Notes under the pieces: model-generated
Databases searched by the model: none
The model's input: only the letters and a program-made list of their open reading frames with translations
What the model was told of the DNA's origin: nothing
NCBI GenBank assembly: GCA_965212545.1
Contig: CBDBVB010000012.1
Location: forward strand, 5,973 to 69,972
DNA length: 64,000 nt
Reading direction: 5' to 3'
Origin: JABDIP01 sp965212545
GTDB taxonomy: Bacteria > Pseudomonadota > Alphaproteobacteria > DSM-16000 > Inquilinaceae
Made by a program: the position numbers and the translations under genes
Part shown: positions 18,081 to 26,572 of the stretch, piece by piece
How positions within the stretch are numbered: position 1 is the first letter of the stretch
Layout of the letters: every line of letters begins with the position of its first letter

Positions 18081-18204
18081 CGCATTTTCCAGTCTTACGG
18101 CACCGGCCCGCTCCTCCGCCCGACCACCCATGAGGATACTGGCGTCGGGTGGCCGGGCGGGGGGCGGGCCGGTGCCGATTCCGCGTCAGCGAATGATGCG
18201 CTAG
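18078..18204. repeat. long palindromic intergenic element, copy 1
   Basis: First of three related ~126-bp inverted-repeat elements in the window (others at 26442-26569 and 33681-33806). Inner arms start with GGCACCGGCCCGCT and end with GCGGGCCGGTGCC; together they can form a stem of about 32 bp around a 15-nt loop, TGAGGATACTGGCGT. The loop is the reverse complement of the loop in copies 2 and 3, so this copy is inverted. The outer ends are TAGCGCATTTTCC and GATGCGCTAG. The left TAG is the stop codon of the upstream flavoprotein gene. Confidence 0.8.
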
Positions 18205-18474
18205 CCGAAATCCTCGCCGCGGCGTCACCAATCCAAGATTTGGCGATCTTCGATACCGTCCGGGACGTCGTAACCGAAATCACCAGGTTGAGATCGCCGC
18301 CCGTATTGGGTGGTTGGCTGAATGGCTTCGCGAGCGCCGTAGCCTGCCCTGTTCCGGCGCTTGATCTGTATTTGCGCCGGGCCACTCCTAGCTGACCCTC
18401 GCCGATTGGACCTTTGCGCGCCGGGCGTGCTATGAGGATTCCGGCTATCCGCGAACAAAGGGCCCCGTCGTCCC
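18205..18474. other. intergenic region without convincing gene
   Basis: About 270 bp between palindromic element copy 1 and the histidine kinase gene. Minus-strand frames are open here (one runs 18542-18225 and ends QILDW) but have no plausible start or ribosome binding site outside the kinase gene and match nothing I recognise. It may be a gene remnant and presumably holds the kinase promoter. Confidence 0.4.
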
Positions 18475-19854
18475 ATGTCGATGCCTGCCTTTACGCGCAG
18501 CCTTTCGGCCCGCCTTCTGGTCATGACGGTGTTGTTCGTCATGGTCGCGGAAGTGCTGATCTACACACCGTCGATCGCGCGGTTCCGGCTGACCTGGCTC
18601 GACGAGAAGCTGGCTGCTGGCCATCTGGCGACGCTGGCATTGGTCGCGACGCCGCAAGGCATGGTGACGGAGGAGTTGCAGCGCGAGCTGCTCGACCATG
18701 TGGACGCCTACATGGTCGATCTCCGCCGTCCCGCCACGGACAGCTATGTCTACATGCTCGGAAGCACGATGCCGCCGATCGACCGCGCGGTCGATCTGCG
18801 CGATCGCGGCTGGGCGCGTCTGGTGATGGATGCCTATGAGAGTCTGTTCCAGACCGAGAACCGGGTCCTGCAGGTCTCAGGCTATTCGCCCCGCGACACC
18901 GACGCATTCGTCGAGATCATCCTGGACGAGGCGCCGCTGACCCAGGCGTTGGTCGGGTTCTCCAACCGCATCCTCGGGCTGTCGATCGTGATCTCGCTGA
19001 TCACCGCCGGGCTGGTCTTCCTGTCGCTGCGCTGGCTGATGGTGCGGCCGCTGGCCCGCTTCACCGAGAAGATGGTCGCCTTTCGCGGCGATCCGGCCGA
19101 CGCCGACAACGTCATCGTGCCGACCCGGCGCAGCGATGAGTTCGGTGTGGCCCAGCGCGAACTGCACGACATGCAGATCGCCGTCCGAAACGCGATCACC
19201 CAACGCAGCCGGCTTGCCGCGCTGGGCACCGCCGTCACCAAGATCAACCACGATCTTCGCAATATCCTGTCGACTGCGGCTCTGCTGTCGGAACGGCTGA
19301 CCATGGTCCAGGACCCTGAGGCCAAGCAGACCGGGCCGAGGCTGCTGGACGCCATCGACCGGGCCGCCGATCTGTGCCAGCACACCCTGGACTACACCCG
19401 CGAAGGCGGTCCGCCCCTGCATCGCTCATCCTTCGATCTGCGACAGCTTGTCGACGAAGTGGAGACCGATATGGCGCCGGTCGAGAACGGCCGGTCGCAA
19501 TGGGTCAACAAGGTGCCGGATCACTTCGACGTGGTCGCCGACCGCGATCAGCTCAGGCGGGTGCTGGTCAATCTGGGGCGCAACGCCTTCGAGGCCGGCG
19601 CCGAGACGGTGACCATCCAGGCCGAGAACGGTGCCGGCGGCATCGCCATCAGCCTGCACGATGACGGCCCCGGCATGCCGATGCGTGCGCGGGAGCATCT
19701 GTTCAAGCCGTTCGCCGGAACCGTCCGGGCGGGCGGCACCGGGCTTGGCCTCGCCATTGCCCGTGAGATCGTGGTCGCACATCGCGGCGACCTGCGGCTG
19801 GCCGTAAGCGGCGACAAGGGCACCGTGTTCGAGATCGACCTTCCGGCCGCCTAG
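18475..19854 (+). CDS. membrane sensor histidine kinase (orphan)
   Basis: A 459-residue HisKA-type kinase. A first membrane helix lies at about residues 10-30 and a second at about 166-188, bracketing a periplasmic sensor of roughly 135 residues with no named domain; a HAMP-like linker (MVRPLARFTEKMVAF) follows. The phospho-acceptor motif is the variant NHDLRN instead of SHELRT, then the N box NLGRNAFEA, G1 DDGPGMP and G2 GGTGLGLAIA. No response regulator is adjacent, so the partner must lie elsewhere. The start at 18475 was chosen because it gives a short basic N-terminus before the first helix. Confidence 0.88.
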   Translation: MSMPAFTRSLSARLLVMTVLFVMVAEVLIYTPSIARFRLTWLDEKLAAGHLATLALVATPQGMVTEELQRELLDHVDAYMVDLRRPATDSYVYMLGSTMPPIDRAVDLRDRGWARLVMDAYESLFQTENRVLQVSGYSPRDTDAFVEIILDEAPLTQALVGFSNRILGLSIVISLITAGLVFLSLRWLMVRPLARFTEKMVAFRGDPADADNVIVPTRRSDEFGVAQRELHDMQIAVRNAITQRSRLAALGTAVTKINHDLRNILSTAALLSERLTMVQDPEAKQTGPRLLDAIDRAADLCQHTLDYTREGGPPLHRSSFDLRQLVDEVETDMAPVENGRSQWVNKVPDHFDVVADRDQLRRVLVNLGRNAFEAGAETVTIQAENGAGGIAISLHDDGPGMPMRAREHLFKPFAGTVRAGGTGLGLAIAREIVVAHRGDLRLAVSGDKGTVFEIDLPAA

Positions 19855-20029
19855 GCTGGGACCGAGGCCCTTTCGGCTACAGGGTGATCGCGCTGGTGGC
19901 GTGCCGACATGCCGGTCAAGTGGATCTGCTCGCATACCGCTCAGCGAGGGCTGGCGCGCGGCAAGACTTCGTTCCGATTTCGTCGTCCGAATCTGACTGC
20001 TCTACGGACGCATGCGCCGCCTTGCCAAC

Positions 20030-20476
20030 TCAGTGATGAAGCACCTTGCACAAGACCACTTCGCTCAGGCGATGACCCTGCGCCTGCATATGGCCGTGCA
20101 GCGGTGTCGGGCGATGATCCGGCAGCAATGTGTGGATCGCGCGGCATTTGAACCGCTCGGCCATCGCCTCCATCGCCTCGATCAGCGTGAACGCTGCGCC
20201 CTTGGGATAGAAGAGGTCCATCACGGTGAAGTTCTCGATGACCAGCAGTTCTCCGTGGCGGAGGCTGCATTCCGGCCAGTGGCAGAACAGCCCTCGTATG
20301 TATCCGCCATGCTGGGCGGTCATGACCCCCCGGATCGGACCGTCGGACTCGATCAGGCGATGGGCGTAGCGTCGCCAATCCGCAATGGCAAGGTCCGGGT
20401 ACTGTGCGTGGACGATCGGGTAGGCCTGATCGATTCCCTCGGCCCCCAAGGGGATAGCTGACGGTGTCTCCGGCAT
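20030..20476 (-). CDS. GNAT-like acetyltransferase, probably FNR-controlled
   Basis: A protein of about 148 residues with the strand-helix pattern of GNAT acetyltransferases: IRGVMTAQHGGYIRGLF, then LLVIENFTVMD and the acetyl-CoA loop region FYPKGAAFTLIEAMEAMAERF. The substrate is unknown. I prefer ATG 20476 (MPETPS): the longer frame begins with TTG at 20545, but that codon lies inside an FNR box, and an FNR box centred near 20538 sits about 62 bp upstream of ATG 20476, leaving room for a promoter. ATG 20521 is an alternative. The gene diverges from the fnr-type regulator. Confidence 0.65.
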   Translation of the reverse strand: MPETPSAIPLGAEGIDQAYPIVHAQYPDLAIADWRRYAHRLIESDGPIRGVMTAQHGGYIRGLFCHWPECSLRHGELLVIENFTVMDLFYPKGAAFTLIEAMEAMAERFKCRAIHTLLPDHRPTPLHGHMQAQGHRLSEVVLCKVLHH

Positions 20477-20531
20477 GGCTTGTTCGTAGTGGTTGCTATC
20501 CGGATGCTGGACCCACCGCATTTGTGGTGCG

Positions 20532-20545
20532 ATGATGTAGATCAA
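20532..20545 (-). promoter_or_regulatory. FNR/FixK-type binding site
   Basis: On the minus strand the 14-mer TTGATCTACATCAT matches the FNR consensus TTGAT-N4-ATCAA at 9 of 10 positions. It lies in the divergent region between the GNAT gene and the fnr-type gene, 96 bp upstream of the regulator start, and could serve activation of the GNAT gene and autoregulation. Confidence 0.65.
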
Positions 20546-20641
20546 AGGATATATCGCCGAATAGTGGCAACGCGGTAATTGCGGTTTCGCTAATGTTCGG
20601 GCAGGTTAGGTGTTCAACTAGAGGCCCAAGGACCCTCGACC

Positions 20642-21373
20642 ATGGCGCCGATCAGTATCGCCCCCAAGCCGTCCAATGATGTCGGCGTGAATCCGTGCAG
20701 CGCGTGTCCGATACGCGAGCTGACCGTATGCGCAGCGCTCGAGGAGACGGAACTGTCGCGCATGGCCGATATCGTGCGCGCCAAGCATCTGGATCCGCAG
20801 AAGACCTTGTTCGGCGAGGGCGACGAGGCGAACTGCGTCTACAACGTGACCTCGGGAACGGTGAAGCTGTACAAGCTTCTGCCGGACGGGCGACGGCAGA
20901 TTACCGGTTTCCTGTTCACAGGAGATTTCCTCGGTCTGTCGATGCACGACCGTTACGCCTATTCCGCCGAGACGGTGACCCCGGTTTCGCTTTGCCAGTT
21001 CCCGCGCCGCCAGATCGAGCTTTTGCTGCAGGAGTTTCCCAAGCTGCAACAAAGGCTGTTCACGATGGCCTCGAACGAGCTCGAGGCTTCGCAAGACCAG
21101 ATGCTTCTGCTCGGTCGCAAGACCGCGAAGGAAAAAGTGGCGTCCTTCCTGCTCGGCCTGTCTCGGCGTCTGGCCCGGCGCGGCCAGAGCGACAATCCGG
21201 TGCCCATCCCGATGAGCCGGTCCGACATCGCCGACTATCTCGGCCTCACGACGGAAACCGTCAGCCGGACCTTCACGGCCCTGAAATCCAAGCAGGTGAT
21301 CCGGCTGCTGGAAGGCAACAAGGTCGATTTGGTCGACCGCGACGTCTTGCTGGACCTGGCGGAAGGTGGCTGA
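20642..21373 (+). CDS. Crp/Fnr-family oxygen-responsive regulator (FnrN type)
   Basis: A 243-residue FNR-like activator. The N-terminal cluster Cys19-x2-Cys22-x7-Cys30 and the internal Cys118 (VSLCQFP) match the positions of the four ligands of the oxygen-labile [4Fe-4S] cluster in FNR/FnrN. The cNMP-type beta roll spans about residues 35-150, the dimer helix 150-170 and the helix-turn-helix has SRSDIADYLGLTTETVSRTFTAL, with the E..SR recognition pattern for TTGAT half sites. A matching FNR box lies upstream. The P1 peptidase gene begins 18 bp downstream and may be co-transcribed. Confidence 0.92.
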   Translation: MAPISIAPKPSNDVGVNPCSACPIRELTVCAALEETELSRMADIVRAKHLDPQKTLFGEGDEANCVYNVTSGTVKLYKLLPDGRRQITGFLFTGDFLGLSMHDRYAYSAETVTPVSLCQFPRRQIELLLQEFPKLQQRLFTMASNELEASQDQMLLLGRKTAKEKVASFLLGLSRRLARRGQSDNPVPIPMSRSDIADYLGLTTETVSRTFTALKSKQVIRLLEGNKVDLVDRDVLLDLAEGG

Positions 21374-21391
21374 CCACCGCGGGCGAAATAC

Positions 21392-22423
21392 GTGATTCGT
21401 CCGGGGCCCCGCAACCTCATCACCGATATCGACGGCATCCGCGTCGGCAATAGCCATGCCGAGGCGGCGCGCAGCGGCGTCTCCGTCGTGCTGCCGGATC
21501 GGCGGGTCGTCGCCGCAGTCGATGTTCGCGGCGGCGGGCCGGGCACGCGGGAGACCGATGCCCTGGACCCGTCAGGATTGGTCGACGCAATCGACGCGGT
21601 GGTGTTGAGCGGCGGGTCGGCGTTCGGGCTCGACGCGGCATCCGGTGTCGTCGGCTGGCTTGCCGCCGAAGGTCGCGGATATGCGGTGCGCCACACACGC
21701 GTCCCTATCGTGCCCGCAGCGATCCTGTTCGACCTGGAGAATGGCGGAGACAAGGGCTGGGGCGACACGCCCCCGTATCGCGGGCTGGCCGCCATGGCCT
21801 GCGCGGCGGCGGCGGCCGATTTCACGCTCGGCAATCACGGCGCGGGATACGGCGCGAAGGCCGGCGACCTGAAAGGTGGCCTTGGCAGCGTATCTGCCAT
21901 GGATGAGGAAACCGATCTTGCCGTCGGTGCCCTGGTGGCGGCCAACCCGGTCGGCGCGACGGTCATGCCCGGCCAGGACAGCCTGTGGGCATGGCCGCTG
22001 GAACTGGCCGGCGAGCTTGGCGGCCAGCCGGTCCCGACCGGCCCGGTTCCGCCGACAATCGACCTGCCGGCGGCGGGCGGAGCGGGCGCCCAACCCGGAG
22101 CGAATACGGTGATCGGCGTGGTGGCGACCACGGCCGATCTCACCAAGGCCGAGGCGCGTCGCGTCGCCATCGCCGCCCAGGATGGCATCGCCCGCGCCGT
22201 GCGCCCCGCCCATACGCCGTTCGACGGCGACACCTTGTTCGTCCTGGCGACCGGGGCAATTGCGCTGCCCGAGCCCAGGCCCGCCGCGCTTGCGCGGCTT
22301 GGCGCGATGGCCGCGGACGCGGTCGCCCGCGCCCTGGCCCGCGGCGTGTTCGCCGCCGAGACGCTGGGGGACATGCCGGGCTATCGCAGCGTTCATGGTC
22401 ACGCCCTGAAGTGTCCGGCCTGA
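21392..22423 (+). CDS. P1-family aminopeptidase/amidohydrolase (DmpA-like)
   Basis: A 343-residue member of peptidase family S58/P1 (DmpA, BapA), self-processing N-terminal nucleophile enzymes that release N-terminal or beta-amino acids from peptides. Typical segments are DIDGIRVGNSH at the N-terminus, VVLSGGSAFGLDAASGV, KGGLGS, and GANTVIGVVATTADLTK, where the residue after Asn (Thr) is the expected cleavage/nucleophile position. The start is GTG at 21392, 18 bp after the regulator stop. It is followed by a peptide-type ABC binding protein gene, which suggests a link to peptide use. Confidence 0.88.
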   Translation: MIRPGPRNLITDIDGIRVGNSHAEAARSGVSVVLPDRRVVAAVDVRGGGPGTRETDALDPSGLVDAIDAVVLSGGSAFGLDAASGVVGWLAAEGRGYAVRHTRVPIVPAAILFDLENGGDKGWGDTPPYRGLAAMACAAAAADFTLGNHGAGYGAKAGDLKGGLGSVSAMDEETDLAVGALVAANPVGATVMPGQDSLWAWPLELAGELGGQPVPTGPVPPTIDLPAAGGAGAQPGANTVIGVVATTADLTKAEARRVAIAAQDGIARAVRPAHTPFDGDTLFVLATGAIALPEPRPAALARLGAMAADAVARALARGVFAAETLGDMPGYRSVHGHALKCPA

Positions 22424-22511
22424 CCGCGGGGGTTGGACAGCCGGGCGGCAACGGCGCAATATTCCAGCAATGGGCAAAAACGCGCCCAATATAAGGGGGA
22501 GGATCAGGAAG

Positions 22512-23996
22512 ATGAACTATCTGCGCCTGCTGGCGGCCGCATTTGTCGCGGCGCTCGCTGCCGGACCGGCCGTCGCCGCCAAGGATTCCGTCGTCATCGG
22601 TATGGCGCTGGAACCGCCGCATCTCGATCCGACCGCCGGCGCCGCGGCGGCGATCGACGAAGTGGTCTACGCCAATGTCTTCGAGAGCCTGACCCGCATC
22701 AACGAGCGTGGAGAGATCCTGCCGGGCCTGGCCGAGAACTGGACCGTGTCCGATGACGGGCTGGTTTACACCTTCACCCTGCGTGACGGTGTCAGCTTCC
22801 ATGACGGCACCGCATTTGACAGCGGTGATGTGAAGTTCTCCCTAGACCGTGCCCGTTCCGAGGAATCGGTGAATGCGCAGAAGGGCTATTTCGCCGCCAT
22901 CGCCGAGGTGGAAACGCCATCGGCGGACGCGGTGGTCGTGCGGCTGTCGCGGTCGGACGGGCTGTTCCTGTTCAACATGGGATCCGGCGACGCCTCGATC
23001 GTCGCGCCGGAGAGCGCCGACGGCAACAAGACCAGTCCGGTCGGCACCGGCCCGTTCAAGTTCGATCGCTGGGTCGAGGGCGACCGCGTGGAACTGTCCG
23101 GCAACGCCGATTTCCGCGATGCGGACGCGATCCGACTGAGCAGAGTGACGTTCCGCTTCATCTCCGATTCCGCTGCCCAGGTGGCGGCACTGTTGTCCGG
23201 AGACGTCGACGCGATCCCCAACATGAGCGCTCCGGAGACCCTGGCACGGTTCGATAACGATGAGCGCTTCGAAGTCGTCGTCGGAACCACCGAAGGCGAG
23301 ACGGTCATGGGTGTCAACCTGCGCCGCGAACCGTTCAGCGACGTCCGGGTGCGCCAGGCGATCGCCCACGCCGTCGACCGTCAGGAGATCGTCGATGGCG
23401 CGATGTTCGGGTTCGGCACGCCGATCGGCAGCCATTTCGCGCCGCACAACCCGGCCTATATCGATCTCAGTGACCGCTATCCGCACGATCCGGATCGGGC
23501 GCGGGCGTTGCTGGCCGAGGCCGGCTATCCGGACGGTTTCGACATGAACTTCAAGCTGCCGCCGCCGGCCTATGCAAGGCGCGGTGGCGAAATCATCCAG
23601 GCGCAGTTGGCGGCGGTCGGCATCCGTGCCGAACTGGAGCCGGTGGAATGGGCCCAGTGGCTGGAGCAGGTGTTCCGCGGCTACGACTATGACATGACCA
23701 TCGTGTCGCATACCGAGCCGCTCGATATCGGCATCTACGCCCGCGGCGGCGAGTATTATTTCGGCTATGAGAACGCCGATTTCGAGGATGTGATCGCCAA
23801 GCTGGACGCCGCCACGGATCCGGCCGAACGGGCCCGGCTATACGGTCAGGCGCAGCGCATCCTGGCCGATGACGAGGCCAGCATATTCGTTTTCCAGTTG
23901 GCCAAGATCGGCGTCCGTGCCGCCAAGCTGCAGGGCATGTGGTCCAACAGCCCGATTCAGGCGAACGACGTCACCGGCGCCTATTGGGTCGACTGA
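22512..23996 (+). CDS. peptide/nickel-type ABC transporter substrate-binding protein
   Basis: A family 5 extracellular solute-binding protein (DppA/OppA-like). ATG 22512 gives a clear signal peptide (LRLLAAAFVAALAAGPAVAA) and has GGGGAGG upstream; an upstream in-frame ATG (22470) is less likely. The body shows LDPTAGAAAAIDEVVYANVF, LAENWTVSDDGLVYTFTLRDGV-type signatures, VRQAIAHAVDR and the C-terminal half expected for a 494-residue protein. The matching permeases lie at 25.5-27.4 kb beyond an antisense gene. No ATPase genes are in the window. The ligand is probably a di- or oligopeptide, not provable here. Confidence 0.92.
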   Translation: MNYLRLLAAAFVAALAAGPAVAAKDSVVIGMALEPPHLDPTAGAAAAIDEVVYANVFESLTRINERGEILPGLAENWTVSDDGLVYTFTLRDGVSFHDGTAFDSGDVKFSLDRARSEESVNAQKGYFAAIAEVETPSADAVVVRLSRSDGLFLFNMGSGDASIVAPESADGNKTSPVGTGPFKFDRWVEGDRVELSGNADFRDADAIRLSRVTFRFISDSAAQVAALLSGDVDAIPNMSAPETLARFDNDERFEVVVGTTEGETVMGVNLRREPFSDVRVRQAIAHAVDRQEIVDGAMFGFGTPIGSHFAPHNPAYIDLSDRYPHDPDRARALLAEAGYPDGFDMNFKLPPPAYARRGGEIIQAQLAAVGIRAELEPVEWAQWLEQVFRGYDYDMTIVSHTEPLDIGIYARGGEYYFGYENADFEDVIAKLDAATDPAERARLYGQAQRILADDEASIFVFQLAKIGVRAAKLQGMWSNSPIQANDVTGAYWVD

Positions 23997-24015
23997 CGCC
24001 GGGGTGCAAGAAAAA

Positions 24016-24043
24016 GGCGGACCATCCTGGCTAATGGTCCGCC
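24016..24043. terminator. bidirectional rho-independent terminator
   Basis: A perfect 10-bp stem GGCGGACCAT/ATGGTCCGCC with an 8-nt loop lies between the convergent stops of the binding-protein gene and the PilJ-N-like gene. On the minus strand it is followed by TTTTTCTT, a good intrinsic terminator; on the plus strand by TCTTCATC, a weaker one. Confidence 0.85.
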
Positions 24044-24113
24044 TCTTCATCCCCTTCTCGCGGCCGGCGAAAGACGACCGGAGCCGCGGGCAGGCACCTA
24101 CGGGGTCGACCGC

Positions 24114-25004
24114 CTAAAGGTTCTCGTAGAGTAGCGTCGCCGCATTCAGCGGCTCGATCATCCGGCTGGTAACGGTGTACACTGTCGCGATGGAGCGCTC
24201 ATCGACCGGCTCGCCGGATGCGATGCGCAGCAGGGTCGGTCGAACCTGGCTCCAAAGCTGTTCGATCGCACCAAGCTCCGCCCGGATCGCCTCGTTCGGG
24301 GCCGGCAGCAGCCGCAACTCGGCATCGCCGTCGATCAGCCCGGCCAAGGTCCTGTCGAATGCCCGGGTGTTCTCGCCGAGCAGGCGCCGGTTCTGCGCAT
24401 CGTTGTTGCGGAAGGCGATCGCAAGCAGTTCTCCCAGAACCAGTTGGGAATTGCTTCGCAATTGCCCGGAACCCTGCAGCGTGCTCGACAGGATCGAATG
24501 GGTGCCCCCGCCATGGGAGTACTGCTCGAACGCCGCGACGGTCCGGTCAACGGCCTCGATCATCAGCATATGAATATCGGTCAACTCCCGAATTCTCGGA
24601 GCGTCGACCTCCGAGGACGCCATCAGCGAGACCAGGATGGACTGCAGGGTCTGGTCGTAGCGCGGCCAAAAAGTCTCGATAAGGGTGATCTCGGCGATCA
24701 CCTCTGGCCGAGTTGCCGGAATCAGCCCCAACTCCTCGTCGCCGTCGCGCAGGCCACGAAGGGTCTGGCTGAACAGGTCGCGCGCCGAGCGGACGTTGCC
24801 GATATTCTCCTCGGTATCAATTCCGAGAGCGGCCAGCATCGTGCCGTTGGTCATCTGCTCGACCAGCAGCAATTGCCGGCCAGCCAGATTGATCGACCGG
24901 TTGAATTCCGATCGCGACTCGGCCGGCGGCGCGACAAGGATAAAGGCCAGGCAGGCGAGAATGCCAGCGAGCGTGTATGTCGGTTTGGCGGTGTGCGTGC
25001 GCAT
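24114..25004 (-). CDS. secreted protein with two PilJ-N-like sensory repeats
   Basis: A 296-residue exported protein (signal peptide at about residues 8-30, cleavage near APPAES). Two tandem copies of the type IV pili methyl-accepting chemotaxis transducer N-terminal fold follow: copy 1 NLAGRQLLLVEQMTNGTML with DLFSQTLRGLRDGDEELGLI, copy 2 QGSGQLRSNSQLVLGELLA with AFDRTLAGLIDGDAELRLL. Unlike PilJ or NarX it has no transmembrane anchor after the sensor and no signalling domain, so it may be a periplasmic ligand binder or partner. It lies antisense between a peptide ABC binding protein and its permeases. The start has AGGGGAC upstream. Confidence 0.78.
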   Translation of the reverse strand: MRTHTAKPTYTLAGILACLAFILVAPPAESRSEFNRSINLAGRQLLLVEQMTNGTMLAALGIDTEENIGNVRSARDLFSQTLRGLRDGDEELGLIPATRPEVIAEITLIETFWPRYDQTLQSILVSLMASSEVDAPRIRELTDIHMLMIEAVDRTVAAFEQYSHGGGTHSILSSTLQGSGQLRSNSQLVLGELLAIAFRNNDAQNRRLLGENTRAFDRTLAGLIDGDAELRLLPAPNEAIRAELGAIEQLWSQVRPTLLRIASGEPVDERSIATVYTVTSRMIEPLNAATLLYENL

Positions 25005-25499
25005 TTTTGTCCCCTAACTCTCGGTCGAACGCCGTTGCCTGGCGTTTTCAAATGGTTCCTGCCTCATTTGATGCTTTGGTTTCGGGGCTGTGCTCGGCGG
25101 CTGTTCAGGGCCGTCGTATTGGCGGGTCGAAACTAAGCGCCCATGGGCTGGTAATCGGGCAAAATTTATCTTGGATTTGTGTAAAGACAATTAATAGTTA
25201 TGCCTAAACGAAATTAATATTTGCAATGGCGATGTGAAATTATGAAATTCCGGTAATCCATTGGTAAAGAGCCATTAATGAATCTGAATACCATGTAAAG
25301 AGAATCAACTCCAAGCAGTTTTCATTAGAATCGTTCATGCAGTTACTATCGTCTTATGCTCGTATTTGTTCCGGCGTTTCGACCGAGCTAGGAGTGCGCA
25401 CATTCGCGGCCGCGCGATCGTAGATGGCCTCGTCGGTCAGCCGAGAGTCCGAATTCCATGGACACCGGTTCGGGAATCGACACACTCAAAGACCGGACC
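25005..25499. other. AT-rich divergent intergenic region
   Basis: Nearly 500 bp without a gene. The part from about 25140 to 25380 is strikingly AT-rich for this chromosome and separates the minus-strand PilJ-N-like gene from the permease genes. It presumably holds both promoters; several TTG...-type hexamers occur but none is clearly better than the rest. Confidence 0.45.
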
Positions 25500-26444
25500 A
25501 TGCTCAGCTTTTTGATCCGTCGGTCGCTGACCCTGCTCTTCACGCTGCTGGCGGCATCGCTTGTGGTGTTCCTGGTGCTGGAGGTGCTGCCCGGCGACCC
25601 GGCTCTCCTGATGCTGGGGACCGAGGCCCGCGACGATACTTTGGCGGCGCTCAGGGCCCAGATGGGTCTCGACCGGCCGGCGGCCGAGCGCTATGTGCTT
25701 TGGATTTTCGGACTGCTGACCGGGGATCTGGGGACCAGCTACACCTATTCGGTGCCGGTGGCCAAGCTGGTCGCCGACCGGCTGGCGATCACCCTGCCGC
25801 TGGCGGTCATGGCGCTGGCGATGTCGACCGCGTTCGCCCTGCCGCTCGGCATGCTGGCGGCGGCACAGCACAACCGGTTGGGCGATTATGCGGTCATGGG
25901 CTTCAGCCAGCTTGGCATTGCCGTACCGAATTTCTGGCTCGGGATCATGCTCACCCTGATCTTCTCGGTCGGGCTCGGCTGGTTCGCATCCGGGGGCTTT
26001 CCCGGATGGGAGGGCGGCGCCGGCCCGGCCTTGCAGGCGCTGCTGCTGCCGGCCGTCGCCCTGGCGCTGCCGGAGGCGGCGATCCTGGCCCGGGTGACCC
26101 GGTCGGCGATGTTGGAAACCATGCGCGAAGATTACGTGCGAACCGCCCGGGCCAAGGGGCTCAGCCGGGCCGCGGTGCTGTGGCGCCATGTGCTGCGCAA
26201 CGCGATGATCCCCGTGATGACCATCATCGGCCTGCAATTCGCCTTCCTGATGGCCGGCGTGGTCGTCGTTGAGAACGTCTTCTACCTGCCCGGACTCGGG
26301 CGCCTCACCTTTCAGGCGGTGACCCAGCGCGACCTGATCGTGGTCAAGGATGTGGTGGTGCTGCTGACGGCGCTGGTGGTGGCGGTCAACCTGCTGGTCG
26401 ACGTGCTGTACGCCATCGTCGATCCGCGACCGAGATCGATCTAG
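25500..26444 (+). CDS. peptide/nickel-type ABC transporter permease (DppB-like)
   Basis: Inner-membrane subunit of a DppBC-type importer. The family N-terminus FLIRRSLTLLFTLLAASLVV with VLPGDPA and the EAA loop (ARVTRSAMLETMREDYVRTARAKG) are clear, and six hydrophobic segments can be placed. I use ATG 25500 (MLSFLIRR), the usual family start; an in-frame ATG at 25458 would add 14 residues. The TAG stop is the first triplet of palindromic element copy 2, which separates it from the second permease. Confidence 0.92.
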   Translation: MLSFLIRRSLTLLFTLLAASLVVFLVLEVLPGDPALLMLGTEARDDTLAALRAQMGLDRPAAERYVLWIFGLLTGDLGTSYTYSVPVAKLVADRLAITLPLAVMALAMSTAFALPLGMLAAAQHNRLGDYAVMGFSQLGIAVPNFWLGIMLTLIFSVGLGWFASGGFPGWEGGAGPALQALLLPAVALALPEAAILARVTRSAMLETMREDYVRTARAKGLSRAAVLWRHVLRNAMIPVMTIIGLQFAFLMAGVVVVENVFYLPGLGRLTFQAVTQRDLIVVKDVVVLLTALVVAVNLLVDVLYAIVDPRPRSI

Positions 26445-26569
26445 TGCATTTTCCGTTCATGCGGCACCGGCCCGCTCCCCCGCCCGTCCACCCAACGCCA
26501 GTATCCTCATGGGTGGCCGGGCGGGGAAGCGGGCCGGTGCCGATCCCGCGTCAGCGGATGATGAACTAG
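26442..26569. repeat. long palindromic intergenic element, copy 2
   Basis: The clearest copy. Arms 26463-26494 and 26510-26541 (32 bp each) are complementary except at two positions and enclose the loop ACGCCAGTATCCTCA. Outer ends TAGTGCATTTTCC and GGATGATGAACTAG extend the symmetry. It fills the gap between two permease genes of one transport system: its left TAG is the stop codon of the first and the ATG of the second begins 4 bp beyond its right end. Confidence 0.85.
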
Positions 26570-26572
26570 CCG

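Noticed and set aside
16527..18131. 534-codon minus-strand open frame
   Set aside because: Antisense to the clearly coding flavoprotein gene with CxxxxC and FAD motifs; no recognisable motif of its own.
18225..18542. 105-codon minus-strand frame next to the histidine kinase
   Set aside because: Its only ATG lies inside the kinase gene and no start or binding site is seen in the intergenic part; recorded as a non-coding gap.
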